A stretch of 64,000 nucleotides of DNA from Mactra quadrangularis (GCA_025267735.1 CM046307.1:434001-498000), one strand, 5' to 3'. Shown: positions 44,901 through 56,052, counted from the first letter of the stretch. Notes: generated by a model not told the origin, from the letters alone. Program-made: numbers and translations.

Positions 44901-45711
44901 TAGTGGCATCTCCATTAGCAAGAGTTTTAGAAGGTCCTTCCTCCGTATCATTCCATAAGAACACTGGAATCACAGGAGCACCAGTCTGTGCTGCGGCAAC
45001 CAATGCCGGGTTGTCATGTATACGAAGATCTCTACGAAACCAATAAATTACTGGTGGATTCGATAATGGTCTCTCTACACCAGATTTCTTTCTTTTACTT
45101 TTCTTTTTTCTCTTTGAGTCAGTCAGACTTTCCGCAACATCGGGATGAACCGCTGATGGTGTTAAAGCGGGTTTTTGATACTCATCATGAAAATGAAATG
45201 TCATGGTACTTTTTTTGGTGGTTTGTTTATTACTTGAGTCTGTATCATTACACTTTTCTTTCTGATTCACTGACAGTTTACTAGCATATGTAGGCACTGA
45301 GCTGTTTACGAATGGATTCACTTCTGGTTCAGCAAGGCTGTCACTGGAGCTTGCTGAACATTCTTTTGAAAGTTTTAAAGCTAGTTCTAATTGCATTTCA
45401 TAATCATCTTGAGCAGCTTGAGAATCGTTGGCATAGAAACCATTTTCAACAGAACAATCTAATTTATCAGGTAATCTAAATCCATCGTCAATATTCTCGA
45501 AGTACCCCTGGTACACGTTCATTAATTGATTGTGTAACTTGGGGTGTGATTTCTGTAGCTGACTTATTAGATCAGGAAATCGTGAAACTGTGGCGTCATA
45601 ACCAATCAATGATAGAATCATGCAAAAACATTCATCTGCAACTAAATTCCCCGATTTTAATGAATCCAGTAAATCGCTAACATCATTTTCGCAGTCCATC
45701 TTCAGGACCAT
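38942..45711 (-). CDS. Plant-like cryptochrome / photolyase-family flavoprotein with N-terminal UIM
   Basis: There are six minus-strand exons: 45711-44437, 43888-43804, 43421-43195, 41799-41605, 40536-40299 and 39294-38942. All introns are GT-AG and phases match, giving 790 residues. Residues about 219-360 form the photolyase N-terminal alpha/beta domain (YWFRRDLRIHDNPAL). The FAD-binding helical domain follows: TCRISPYLHFGQIS in exon 3, GYPLVDASMRQLWLTGW in exon 4, and DTLLDADVAINAMMWQ then YVRKWIPELSRMP in exon 5. The last blocks resemble plant cryptochromes and the animal plant-like (L-Cry/CRY-P) group more than animal CRY1/2 or 6-4 photolyases. A repair photolyase is the main alternative. 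The first 218 residues are an extension not typical of photolyases. It holds a ubiquitin-interacting motif (102-117, DDYEMQLELALKLSKE) and a basic tract KRKKKSKRKK (199-208) that suggests nuclear import. A role as a blue-light receptor is inferred. Confidence 0.93.
39515..39655 (+). mobile_element. SINE family B, 3' part, in cryptochrome intron 5
   Basis: 'ggtaggtttgtactggttatagacaag', given here in shortened form, then 'taggttaggtgggctg' and 'gtgttgacatggcattaaac' match the body of the copy at 51955-52258 in order. The tRNA head is missing. Confidence 0.75.
40005..40150 (-). mobile_element. SINE family A fragment in cryptochrome intron 5
   Basis: The reverse of the family tail and core is visible ('gtcagtcaatcaacctac', 'gaaaggctaaatttctgga', 'aaccagtaactagc'). 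The head half is absent. Confidence 0.75.
40621..40735. repeat. Nested inverted repeats in cryptochrome intron 4
   Basis: 'aagggttgcctgcaagactgta' (about 40659-40680) pairs with 'tacagtcttgcagacaaccctt' (40711-40732) with one mismatch. Separately 'gtagtaactcactctttt' (40621-40638) pairs with 'aaaagagtgagtgactac' (40696-40713), which overlaps the second arm. Related hairpin DNA, inverted, is at 52525-52610. Confidence 0.8.
41190..41460 (-). mobile_element. SINE family A in cryptochrome intron 4
   Basis: It runs in reverse from the tail 'ggtttaaccccgtagcaaa' through 'cagtcagtgactgacaact' and 'gatttcatgaccaaacccc' to a weak head near 41440. The copy is diverged. Confidence 0.75.
41885..41990. 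repeat. 'ggctagt' repeat, copy 1
   Basis: 'ccactagcctgaaagcc', 'ggctagtgaaaa' and 'aaggctagttgataa' occur in this order, and occur again in the same order at 59255-59340. A dispersed repeat of unknown type, in cryptochrome intron 3. Confidence 0.6.
43555..43680. repeat. (ATG/ATA)n trinucleotide microsatellite
   Basis: Runs of 'aat', 'gat' and 'aac' triplets over about 125 bases in intron 2 of the cryptochrome gene. Confidence 0.9.
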
Positions 45712-45717
45712 TCATTC

Positions 45718-45729
45718 ACGTTTATGTAA
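45718..45729. promoter_or_regulatory. Overlapping E'-box-like and D-box sites at the cryptochrome start
   Basis: CACGTT (45718-45723) overlaps TTATGTAA (45722-45729), a perfect PAR-bZIP/E4BP4 D-box. They begin seven bases before the ATG, so probably in the 5' leader. Vertebrate light-induced clock and repair genes use closely spaced E- and D-boxes. Here the placement may also be chance. Confidence 0.35.
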
Positions 45730-46344
45730 TGTTTACATCAGATCGGTGTGGCTGTAAGATTTGTTAAATTATGATAATCACTCAGTCATTTGAGTTGGGG
45801 GGCGTTTCAAAACAATTGTTTTTAGAAAATTCGGTCAAGACTGAACTTGCGGTTAACCTATTGATTTCTGCATATAATGATGCGGAATAAATGACCGTTC
45901 AATTTATGAATTACATCTATGAATAAATAAACATTTTGGACTTTCCGAACAAAAAACTTATTCCCACATTTAGCGGTCTGATGCCTCACAAAAATAAGTC
46001 AACATGATTTGTCTACCTTTGGTCGCCATTTTCAAATAGGAAGTGAAAACTTCCGAAAGTTTTTAACTTCTAGTGGTACCGTAAAGTCATTGATAAATGC
46101 AATAATTGATTTTGCATAACAAAGTTTTCGTAAGTTGTGATATTTTTCCGGTTACAATATTGTGGCTACAATCGTACTTGACGATTTGTCTGACTGAACA
46201 AAAATTCCAAAGCGAAGTTTTTTGCATTGTCTTGAACCTTACCAGCATTTTTGAATTTTTCTTAATCCATTATGTATTCAGAAGTTTTATTCAGCTTGTG
46301 CGTCAGAATTTTACATACTTTTTTATTGCAAGGTGTTACATACA
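45730..46344. other. Presumed cryptochrome promoter region
   Basis: The region upstream of the minus-strand cryptochrome. It includes 'cgccattttcaaataggaagtg' (near 46024-46045) in two parts: a GCCATTTT element and a GGAAGTG ETS-like site. Either could belong to a promoter firing in one or both directions. No coding frame on the plus strand is supported. Confidence 0.3.
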
Positions 46345-46520
46345 TTAGTGATTCTTCCAAAGCAGAATAGCAGGGTGCTGCACCCTGCCCTTTTTCTCTC
46401 CTCCCTGCCCTTTTTAGCCTATTTCTATGCAGTTGTAGTACATTTAAGTCATTTACCCTCAGATATGCCCTGCCCTTTTTTTCTGCCTCCCTGCCCTTTT
46501 TTGAGATCTGGAATAATCAC
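46345..46520. repeat. Repeated 'ccctgccctttttt' block
   Basis: Four copies of 'ctgccctttttt' (near 46386, 46405, 46470 and 46492) follow 'gcagggtgctgcaccctgc', a 19-base palindrome with a single central base (46371-46389). Probably a small dispersed element. Confidence 0.6.
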
Positions 46521-46865
46521 TACGTACATAAAATCACACAGGTCTAGCGGGCAAAGAATCCCTATTGTCCCCTAATGGAATTTGGACACATGCACTGTTC
46601 ATTGTTATAGGTGCTAATTGGATTTATCAGTTTATAGTTATGTACTGTGGATGTCTATCACCTTGCTCCAGGCTTGTCATTACTGATAAAGGCTTTAACT
46701 GTTGGGAAGTTTTATTGCTGGGGGGGGGGGGGGGGGATTTGTGTGCATTTAGTTGTTCAGATCTTTTTAAAAAATTGCATGTTTTTAATTGTTAAGAAAT
46801 TTTCAGTAGTTCATATTTGGAACTCAAATTGATGTTGTTTTTCAGTCAAATGTTTGATGCATGGG

Positions 46866-47000
46866 TGCACAGGTGACAGACTCAATTTTTCCTTATTATA
46901 GTATATATAGAGAAAATTACGACCGTTGAACAGGCGCTAAAAGACCTTTTCTCTATATATACTATAATATTAAGGAAAAATTGAGTCTGTCACCTGTGCA
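46866..47000. mobile_element. 135-bp hairpin MITE with ~52-bp arms
   Basis: From 'tgcacaggtgacagactcaa' onward the left arm (46866-46916) is the reverse complement of the right arm (46947-47000) with one or two differences, around a ~30-base loop. Confidence 0.9.
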
Positions 47001-47269
47001 TGGATGAAGAACAAAATTATTGCTCATATATATATTATTGCTAAAAAGAAGCTACACAGATTTTACTCTATAATCTTTTGTTCTCTGTACACATTTTTAT
47101 TTAAACTGTGTTCCACAGCTGGAGAAACTCATCAGCTTGAGCCTCGGATCAAATCTATTGGAAAGATTGCTTTTATAGGCTTCAGTTATAAATAAAAGGT
47201 TAAAACCATGAGCTTATCTTAACCCTTCACATTTAATTCAACTTAATGAATGGGATCTCGTATTATTAT

Positions 47270-47530
47270 TATATTTTTTTGTTGGGTTTAACACCGTAGC
47301 AACACATTGTATAGGTTATATCACAGCGGTCAGTCTACCTACTCACTGTTCCTGGAAAGGCTAAATCTCTGAATTCAGCTATTAACCAACTACTTGGCAA
47401 ATACTTTAAATAGTGACTGACAACTGCCCTACATTATTTAGAATCATAGGTTAGAGGGAGAATGGCCGTAGAAATTATTTCATGACCAAACTCTACTAAG
47501 TAAAGTATGCCCAACTGAGCTAGCCAAGCT
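47270..47530 (-). mobile_element. SINE family A
   Basis: It starts with the reversed tail 'tgttgggtttaacaccgtag' and contains 'agtgactgacaactgcccta' and 'gtagaaattatttcatgacc'. The tRNA head decays near 47520. Confidence 0.85.
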
Positions 47531-50500
47531 GCACAGAAACTTGTGTTATAATGCTCATGATTACAGCATTACGGAGTTGGCCAATGTCAGCAGTCCCATA
47601 GGATAAGGAAAGGTGATTAGGTCTAGCTCAATATTCCTTCCTCTTACAGATCAGTTATGCATATTTGTCTTCCAGACTACAATGGATACAAATTACTATA
47701 CAAAATCACACTGATGTTGTTTAGATAAACCTGCCATTGCTGCATTTATTTCCATATTTAGAGAAAACAAGGCTGTGCCCTTTTCAAAAGAAAAAAAAAT
47801 GATAAAATCTAACGAGAAGAAATCCGTTCTTGAAATAACACCTACATATTTTGAAACTCAAATTGCTGTCTATTTATTTGAACATTTTAATTAATGAAGT
47901 TTTTCTCTGAGATTTCTCAGTTATGCTCACAGAAATTGTAAAAAATGAAATCTACTGTAGTCTGTACAAACCATAAAGAGTAGAGGACATTTGCACTAGA
48001 AAAGGGAAAAAAACTTTTGGGGTGGGAATAGGAATAAAGTCCAACTTCAGCAACAAAATGGTTTGGAAAATTCCATTAGAGCCATTAGCCCTTTTCCAAT
48101 GCTATTTCTTAAAGTCATGTTGTTTAAGAGCTTTCTCAAATCTTTAGATAACCCCTCTCTTTCCTTTCCACTATCATTGAAACTGTGATACAATTCCCTA
48201 AAAAACATATTTAGAATGGCCCCTGGGCTCTTACTAATATAAAACCAAAAGCCATGTAATTAATGCATTAAACACCTCAATTCTGTACTCTAAAATAACT
48301 TGCTATTTTTATATTTTTACTATTTCAGTTTTGATTGCTTGAATCAACCATCACATCAGTTTTATTTCATAATTCCAACAACAATAAATGTAATCAAGTT
48401 CTACTATGCTATTGAAGTTCTGCTGATTGGTAAGTAAATATGATTATTCATCTGTTTTCTTGTGAAATTTGTAAATTAAGCTGTCGTGCTGTCTCCATGG
48501 CAACAGTTGTTTATTTATATTGCAATGGAGACATGGAATTTGAGGGAAAGTGTAAGATCAACGGCATAAAATGCTTTGATCAACTTCACCTTGTTCTTAT
48601 ATAGTAAATTTACTGACTGTTTATGTTGAAGGTTGCATTGTTGTTTATATCCCAATAGAGTCAAGTGACACTGAGGACAAAGCTTAATGAATTATGAAAA
48701 CAGAATGTGTATTTCTTTTGAGTTTTGTTATGTTATATTCATATACAGTGGTAGTTGTTTTAAAGCAGACTAGTAGAGTGCTATATGCTGACATGTTCTC
48801 CTCTTTGTACTGAAAAAGTTCTTGGAAAACTGCTGTGCACTGATGCACTCAGCCCCTTATCCGAGTTTGGGAAAATGACTACACCTATGTCACAGTCACA
48901 CTTGACTATTACAAGATAGGTGGTTGGCGAAAAAGTGATTTATTAACTTTATATTTAATATTTTTTAGACTTGATATTTTTGTAAACATATTAATTGACT
49001 TTTTACTCTCTTTCTTGTGCAGTAATATTTCATGATTATAAAGAAGCATGCATTCCATCAAAGCACCCTACAACTTTTTCTGCCCTTTTCTGCGTTCTGA
49101 AAGAATCAATACATTCTAATAAAAACTTCATTTAATCAGGGGACTAGTAAGGTTTGCACCTGTGATAACAAATAAATTCCTGGTAATTATCCATCATTCC
49201 TGGCTCCCTAGGGGTTTTTCTAATGTTAACACCATGCTACTATGTGATTGGTTGTTCAATAAAGTTGTCTTTGTTTTCTTGGAATCGCATCTGCTGAGTC
49301 AGTGCTGAACCCCTTCTATAATTATTCTAGATATATTGATCTTTGCTTGGAAAATATTTCCCTACTATAGGAATCTGTCCCCTTAATTTATAATATTGAT
49401 TATTTTTTTGCTCAGAAAAAGTTCTTCCTATATCATCAGTAGTTTTAATCAGCTTACGGAAATCATTGAAGGATTTTGTTGTTTTTTGTCAGTGAAGTGT
49501 ATTGATATCCATGGAATGTTGCTGTTGTTTTAGTGGTTTTTTTTGTATGTTGTTGGTTGGAATATATATTATTGTTTCGATGTGACTATTAAATTAATGC
49601 TGGGTTATTTCTTGAAGAATATGTGCTTTTTAATTGATGTTTAAATTGATGCCGGTTCATGTTAAAGAAAATGTGATTTTAACTTAAGTGATTTATGTTT
49701 TTTTGTAAAATTTGTAAATTTCATTATTTTACTCACTGATATTAAAAAAATGTTATTAATAACAAAAATGTGCTTTTTCAGTGATTGATGTATTTTTTTA
49801 TAATTTGTAAATTTCATTATAAATTTGACTCGCTGATATTGAATTTATGTTAAAAAAATTATTCTAATTTTTCATGATTGATGAAATGTGATTAGTTAAT
49901 GACAATTTTAATTTTCTTTGGGGACGATAGATTTTTTAATATGCAAATTTATTTTAAAATTTTAATATTCCCTCTCGCTTATATTTCCATAATTTAAGTT
50001 AAAGAAATTTAAAAAGGATGAATATTTGATAATTTTGTGACTTTAAAATAACGTGATAAATTGTTTTAATGAGTATATTATAATATACAGTAGTCAAGGT
50101 CATGGTTCAATGATTGCATGCATGATTAGAATCTGGGGCAATGGAGTTTAATTGGGTAAAAATATTGATTTTCCTCAATACATGGAAATCTTTTGGTTTC
50201 TTATGTAAGGGCAAGCAAGTACTGATAAAAAAAGTAGCCAGGAAAGTTGGTTAGTTGAGCTAGCCTCTGTACAGATCTTATATAGAGTGGTGATAAATGG
50301 TGTCAAATCTCTGAAGAAAAATGACTGTATAATGATCAATGTTGTTTATAATGATTTATAGTCGGCCACACATAATGTTGTATATCATTTGAATTTTATT
50401 ATAAAATTATGATTTTGATTTTCTTATCACAAGTTTACAGGTTTATGAGTTCAGTTATCATGATAATTGCAGTATATCTTGTTGGATATAATTGATTCAA

Positions 50501-51954
50501 TTCTCACATATTTTACTCTTGTGATATTTTACATTAAATAAAAAATAAACTTAATTGTTTTAATTATAAAATAAATCAGTGCTGATAGTAAATTCTAAGA
50601 CTGTCATGTATGTTAAGATTAAACATGAAGAGCTATTGACATGCATTATGCTATAATAAATAAATTGTAAATGGGCTAACATTAAATGATATATTTTGTG
50701 ACGTGAGAATAGAAATAAATTTTGTAGTTGTTGTTTTATTATGGAATATATTAATTAAATTTACTGTACACTTGAGTATATAGAAAGTTTTTTTGAGTTG
50801 CATATTTTTGATATGCTGTAATGATATAAATAATGCCTAGATGCATCCAAACTGAAGCCTATATTTTATCTCTGAACAAAACTCATATTGTTATAGGTCT
50901 TACAACAGTTTGTCCTAAATGACACTGTTTAGTATTGTTGTATGGGTTAAAGTTTTCAGTATTTTTACGGAATTCCGTATTTTCGACGGGCACCAAGGTC
51001 ATTTTTCCAATTCATGTAAATCCAGTGAGAAATTTAAAGGGGGGGGGGGGGTAGGTGTGAGGGTGTCAAGATCGGTGTTTGGCGATCACAATCACGGGAA
51101 AGGGAAGTAACTCTTACATAGCTTTCCTAACAAATTTTGACTGAAATACAGAATTTATCAATGTCCGTGTAAATTTTGTTTATAAGCTGCCCAGGCCTGC
51201 TGTAACCTTGATGCAGTAACTTGACCAATGACCACTGTAAAATTGTTGTTACATAAATAAATAACAAGTTTATAAAGAATCTACAATATTTAATAAAGTA
51301 AAGCTACAAGACTTCTATTGTTAATTGATAATGATAGTCAAGATGTTACCTCTGTCTACCTGTTAATTATTGTAGTACAAATATTTTACTACAAAAGGTG
51401 TGGAAAAATGACTGTGTTTGTTAATATAAAGCTATGGGATTGACCGCTATGTGTGAATTTATCAATGTCATCGGTAAATGCACGATACAATATAGGAAGG
51501 CTGGTAGTCGATCGGTTTTACACTGTTACGTGTTTTTTATAATGACGATTGTACTTATTGACCAGTTTTCACAGCATGCTGTGTTTTTACCTATATTGAA
51601 GTATGAGACAGTCTGCTTGTCTGATAATTACATGTATCAATATTCTTTCATTCTCCTTGTTTATAAGATGGTGTTGTGATTGACTTGTCAATGTGGGATT
51701 GACTGGTCATCTTGAAATAATGGAATTTATTTATTTGATTATTTAACGTTTTCTTTGTTTATCAATGGTAGACTCTTGTTCTATTTTAAGGTAGATTTAC
51801 ATGTTATTATAACATTCAGGTATGTTTTCTTGTTAAGGGACATTTTATTTTAAGGTAGATTTTTTGTTACACTATGGTACTTGTTTCTGATACTTGTTTA
51901 TTTCTTGGTAATTTTTTTTTACTTTTTAGGAACTTGTTACTTTGAGGTTATTTA
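47531..51954. other. No gene supported; intron-like AT-rich sequence
   Basis: About 4.4 kb. One exon-like piece (48331-48428) lies between 'actatttcag' and 'gattg/gtaagt' but has no open coding frame of note. A G run of about 12 is near 51039. Otherwise there is nothing that I can name. Confidence 0.4.
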
Positions 51955-52258
51955 TACTTTGAGGCATCCCAGGTCGGTAGAGCAGTTGGTAACGCTCCTG
52001 AATTTCGAATCTATTGTTCTGAATGCGGGAACAGGTTCGAATCCCACCCAGGGAGGTTATACCCTTTCATGAAAATTTGACAATGATGTCAATTTACCTC
52101 CATTAATAAGATATATTGAGAAGCATCCAGCCTTGTGAAAGGGTAGGTGAGTTCTGGTTACAGACAAGGGTCTACAACCAGAAAAGCTAGGTTAGGTGTG
52201 CTGGATGCGGTAAAATAACTTAAAAAATCGTGTTGACACAGCTTTAAACCCAGTATAA
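51955..52258 (+). mobile_element. SINE family B, full length
   Basis: The head has 'ggtcggtagagcagttggt' (A box) and 'acaggttcgaatcccaccc' (B box). The body runs through 'ataccctttcatgaaaattt' and 'ggtaggtgagttctggttac' to 'gtgttgacacagctttaaac'. It is the best copy of this family in the window. Confidence 0.85.
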
Positions 52259-52524
52259 ATAAAAAATACTTAGAGGCAGAATTTCTCATTACTTTGATGT
52301 TGAATTTTCTGATTACTTATAAGTTAGATTTTTGTGAACCAATTCAATTAATTCAAGCAATTGACTTAGTGAGTGACCTATCTAGCTGAAGTTATATACT
52401 ACATGTATAATGTCATTACTAGGTTCAGACAGTCATGATGGTATGACATTGTTAAGATACCTATAAAAATAATGTAAACAACACTGAATTCATTATACAT
52501 ATTATAATACATGAACTGTACATG

Positions 52525-52610
52525 TAGAGGGTTGCCTGCAAGACTGTAGTAACTTGCTTTTTTTTTACGCAATGCATTTGCTACAGTCTTATGGGCAATG
52601 CTCAAATTAT
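52525..52610. repeat. Hairpin repeat related to 40621-40735
   Basis: 'gggttgcctgcaagactgtagtaa' (split here as gggttgcctgcaag and actgtagtaa) opens it and 'ctacagtcttatgggcaatg' closes it. The central 'ttttacgcaatgca' is the reverse complement of 'tgcattgcgtaaaa' in the other copy, so the two insertions are in opposite orientation. Confidence 0.7.
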
Positions 52611-53746
52611 TGTAAAAGTTTGCAACTTTCATTACATTACTAACTATAGCTCAAATATTGCCTTGCCTTGCCTCTAGTTTTTTTACAAATTTAGAAATTT
52701 TTTAAACCTATACGTTTAAACTTACTATTTACGTTTAGTCGTATTCATCAATTTTATTTGTATGGTTTTTCTACCTTTTCTTACTATAGTATACCACTAT
52801 ACTAGTAATGAATGACCGATGTATACTAGCTGTAGGGATATGACTAGGATGTTATCAATTGGATATTGTTGTTTTTTGAATTGTCTTAATTTTCTTACGT
52901 AGGTTGGTCTCAAATTACTTGATGTCTGAGATAATATTGCTGTAAAGATTGTACAAGTATAACGTGACAAAGTGACAATGTTGCTATTACTAGAAAGTAT
53001 GGATCTAGTTTCTCTATTGAATACAATTGTCAGATATTCTACGTCTTGTATGCGATTGGAATAGAAAATGTAGTTTTTTACAGACGATCAGTCTGATCTT
53101 ACTTAATGTATTTTCTATAGGACAGTGTGTGATTGGAAAATAATGGGATTTATATTCATAGCAATTTTGTTTTTTTGATAATTTAATTATTAAATTTCAT
53201 TCTTACTAAGTTTTTAATAATTTTTTACTTTTATGAATTAAAATTACCAATTTAGAAATTGATTTTAGTCTATACATGGTATGTTTTGACGGTCAATATT
53301 GAAAAATGTCTTGATTAATTTAATAATAGGTATTTTAAAAATTTGAAGTAATTGTGAAAGTTGTAGGACTCAATAAGGGTGTTATTTTCCTGGTAAAGTT
53401 TAACTCATAGTGTCTTGGAATTGGATATCTACTGGTAGTGAATTGTGAATTATTTATATATTTATTGTACAACAACTCTTTAAATTGGTGGATGATATGT
53501 TTTATAAATTCTGGATTAATTGATTTTAAATTGGAAATGTTTATATAGCTTCGTATGGTAGAGGAAGAGAGAAACTGAGTCAGAGAATATATTGATGTTT
53601 TATATATAAGTGTACAAACATGACAGTCATGTGACATATAATTATAAAAATACAGAGTACAATGTGGACATATTTTATGGGATATATAAAGTATAAAGTG
53701 TATTATGACTATATTTAACTTGTGGTGGCTGTTCTCATGTCTGTAG
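52611..53746. other. No gene seen
   Basis: AT-rich. The minus-strand open frame at 53335-53775 has no recognisable content. Confidence 0.4.
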
Positions 53747-53952
53747 ATAACATATCGGGTATTGGGCTTCCACATCTAGTCTACCTCACAGATGAAGGTA
53801 TATTCTCCTCTGTGTACAGTGCTGTGAAATCTGAGTCTGACGGGTCCTCAGAGAAATCACAAGGATTCTGGTCGTGTTGTTGTTGTTGTTTATCTTGGTG
53901 GAACAACATGCCGATCAACAATGAGAAACAAATCACTAAACAGTTACCTGCG
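53747..53952. CDS. Candidate internal coding exon, strand uncertain
   Basis: A 200-base island of more balanced base composition is open on both strands and has splice borders on both. Plus reading: acceptor 'tgtctgtag/ataac' and donor 'cctgcg/gtatgt', coding 68 residues with 'LPHLVYLTDEGIFSSVYSAV' and a Cys run from a TGT repeat. Minus reading (53947-53785): acceptor 'taccgcag/gtaac' and donor 'tgtgag/gtagac', coding 'CLVICFSLLIGMLF', a membrane-helix-like run, then a Gln run and an acidic stretch. The plus acceptor has the better pyrimidine tract, while the minus protein looks more like a real one. I recognise neither family. The rest of the gene is not visible in this window. Confidence 0.35.
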
Positions 53953-54115
53953 GTATGTATATACATTATTGTATTGTTGGAGTCATTTGTTGTCACATGT
54001 ATGTTTACCCTCAACCTGCTCAATTTTAATAATGGACTTAAATAGTCAAAAGTCTACTTCCTGGTCATCTGTATTTATGTTTTGTCAACTTTACAATTCT
54101 TGTACAATAATCACG

Positions 54116-54290
54116 ATTCATTGAAATCACCTTTACGGCAGTTGACCCTAACAGTACCCATTTACACCTGGGAGAATAACAACTGTAGGTAAATTGCTCT
54201 AGAAAATTAGCAGTGCCCCTTGTGGAGTTTGAACCCAGTACCTCTTAATCCTTTATCTCACATCCTACCACTGGACCACTGCTCCAACTT
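54116..54290 (-). mobile_element. SINE family C, second copy
   Basis: The same order as 38745-38905: 'attgaaatcacctt', 'acaactgtaggtaaatt', 'gagtttgaacccagt' (B box, reversed) and 'accactggaccactgctcc' (A box, reversed). Confidence 0.75.
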
Positions 54291-55021
54291 GTCTTAAACT
54301 TGAAACACTGGGCCAGTCTAGTGAAATCAAAGGGGAATTCTACATTCATAATGCAAAGTTAAGTAGCTATCAGTATGGAGTCAAGCCAGACTGTTTTTTG
54401 TGCTCACTGGCTTGGGTTCTATACTGGTAACACAGACTTTGTTGTTTTTACAATTTCAGTAATAATGATAGCATGTAAAACAGTGATGTCATTTAACTTA
54501 ACAATATCTGTAATAGGTTAATAGTTTGCTTGAAATCAATTAGAATTGGTTATTCCTCAGCCATTTTAATTCTTACTGATTTTCATTGCTGTTAGTCCAT
54601 ATTTTGGGATGATGAATTGGTTTGGGTATAAAAATGGGGTCTTAAACTGATTCAATACAATGCATAACATGTTTAATTAACACAATTCTGTAAGATCACC
54701 CTTATACACCATATATTTTAAATCAATACACCTGCATTTAAAGCATGTAAAGTTTTTAAATTGTTGAGTTGTACTTTTTCCTGTGATCTTAAATAAAAGA
54801 GAAATTATCCGATTCCAGGAACTGAAATCAATTCAGAGCTATTTGCGGAATAATCGTGACATTTCTAATAGCAAGACCAGGGGATTTGATTTTGGTTCCT
54901 TTAAGTGCTAAACAGCTGTTAAAGGTGCTTATAATGATGTAACCAAGTTGAGGAAAGCATTTTATTGGCAATCAATGTATCAGGGTTTAATTTAGGGGTC
55001 TACCTAGATCTAGGTTTAACG
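54291..55021. other. No gene seen
   Basis: AT-rich sequence with nothing that I recognise. Confidence 0.5.
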
Positions 55022-55292
55022 TTTTTATACCCCCGCTTCGAAGAAGAGGGGGGTATACTGTTTTACCCTTGTCCGTGCGTGCATGTGTGCGTGCGTCCGT
55101 TACAAAATTTCCGTCGCAGTTTTCTCAGCAACTATAACATGCAGCAGCCTAATATTTTGCATATTGCTTCATCCCATAGTCCCATGTGGTGTAAAGTGAT
55201 TTCATGCTCCTTGCTCATCTACTTCCTGTTTGTCGCATATTTTTAGATTTTTGCGGGGGTATCACTAGTGAGCATTAGCTCACAGATTTACT
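55022..55292. mobile_element. 'tatacccccgc' repeat with cgtccgt run
   Basis: It opens with 'ttatacccccgcttcgaag', then 'ggggggtatactg', then 'gtccgtgcgtgc' and 'gtgcgtccgtt', and closes with 'gcgggggtatcactagtgag'. The opening and closing tracts are inverted. I know this layout from dispersed repeats of bivalve genomes, but cannot name the superfamily. Confidence 0.7.
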
Positions 55293-56052
55293 TGTTTTTT
55301 CTGGTTATGAATTATTTATTAGCTATTCAAAACAGTTTGTTGGACACTGACATACCTATATGCTCAAGTTCTGTTATTAAAGCCTTAAAAGGTTTTGAGA
55401 TCTCTCTAGAGTTACTTGACTGATCACAAAATCTGACCATTCAATAAATTTGTCATTCAGCAAGAGTTAAACCCCTTTATCTTTAAAAAACGAAGAATAC
55501 TATTTAGTATAAGACATGAATATAATTATGTATATTCTATATAATATACAAAATTCTAATGTAATACATTGTAATAATAATAATTTTATTTCGGTAACTA
55601 TAATATCACTGTACATGGCATACAAATGGCGAATAGCACAGTACATTAAATGCTGTTTGTCATGCACATCAACTGTTTCACCAGGGAATGACACAAAATA
55701 AGGATCCCTATTCCTTATTTCCATTGTGTCCCCCTCCCCAATTTATTCTAGATATAAAATGAACACTGCCTCATAATATAAATGTTTTATTTGTGCTAAA
55801 GTTTCTAAATGGTCATAAAGTAGATTGTAACATAAATTATATCTACAGTCCAGTTTAACCAATTTATACTTAATGTGTCATTATATAGACATTTTGATGG
55901 ATTGTAGCTAATAAAAACTAGAGAAAGATCAATGACCAATGTTTTCTATGTATACAAGACCATGTACTACATTTTATACTACTGTACTGTGACATATTGT
56001 AACTTTTCATTCTGAGTAATTACTGTTTAAAGTATAAAACTCCCTTATTTGC
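55293..56052. other. No gene seen
   Basis: AT-rich sequence without supported features. Confidence 0.5.

Noticed and set aside
44988..45284. Plus-strand frame inside cryptochrome exon 1
   Set aside because: A shadow of the exon on the minus strand, where homology and splicing are clear.
48490..48505. RFX X-box (gtctccatggcaac)
   Set aside because: Only one half matches the consensus well, and no ciliary gene or exon is next to it.
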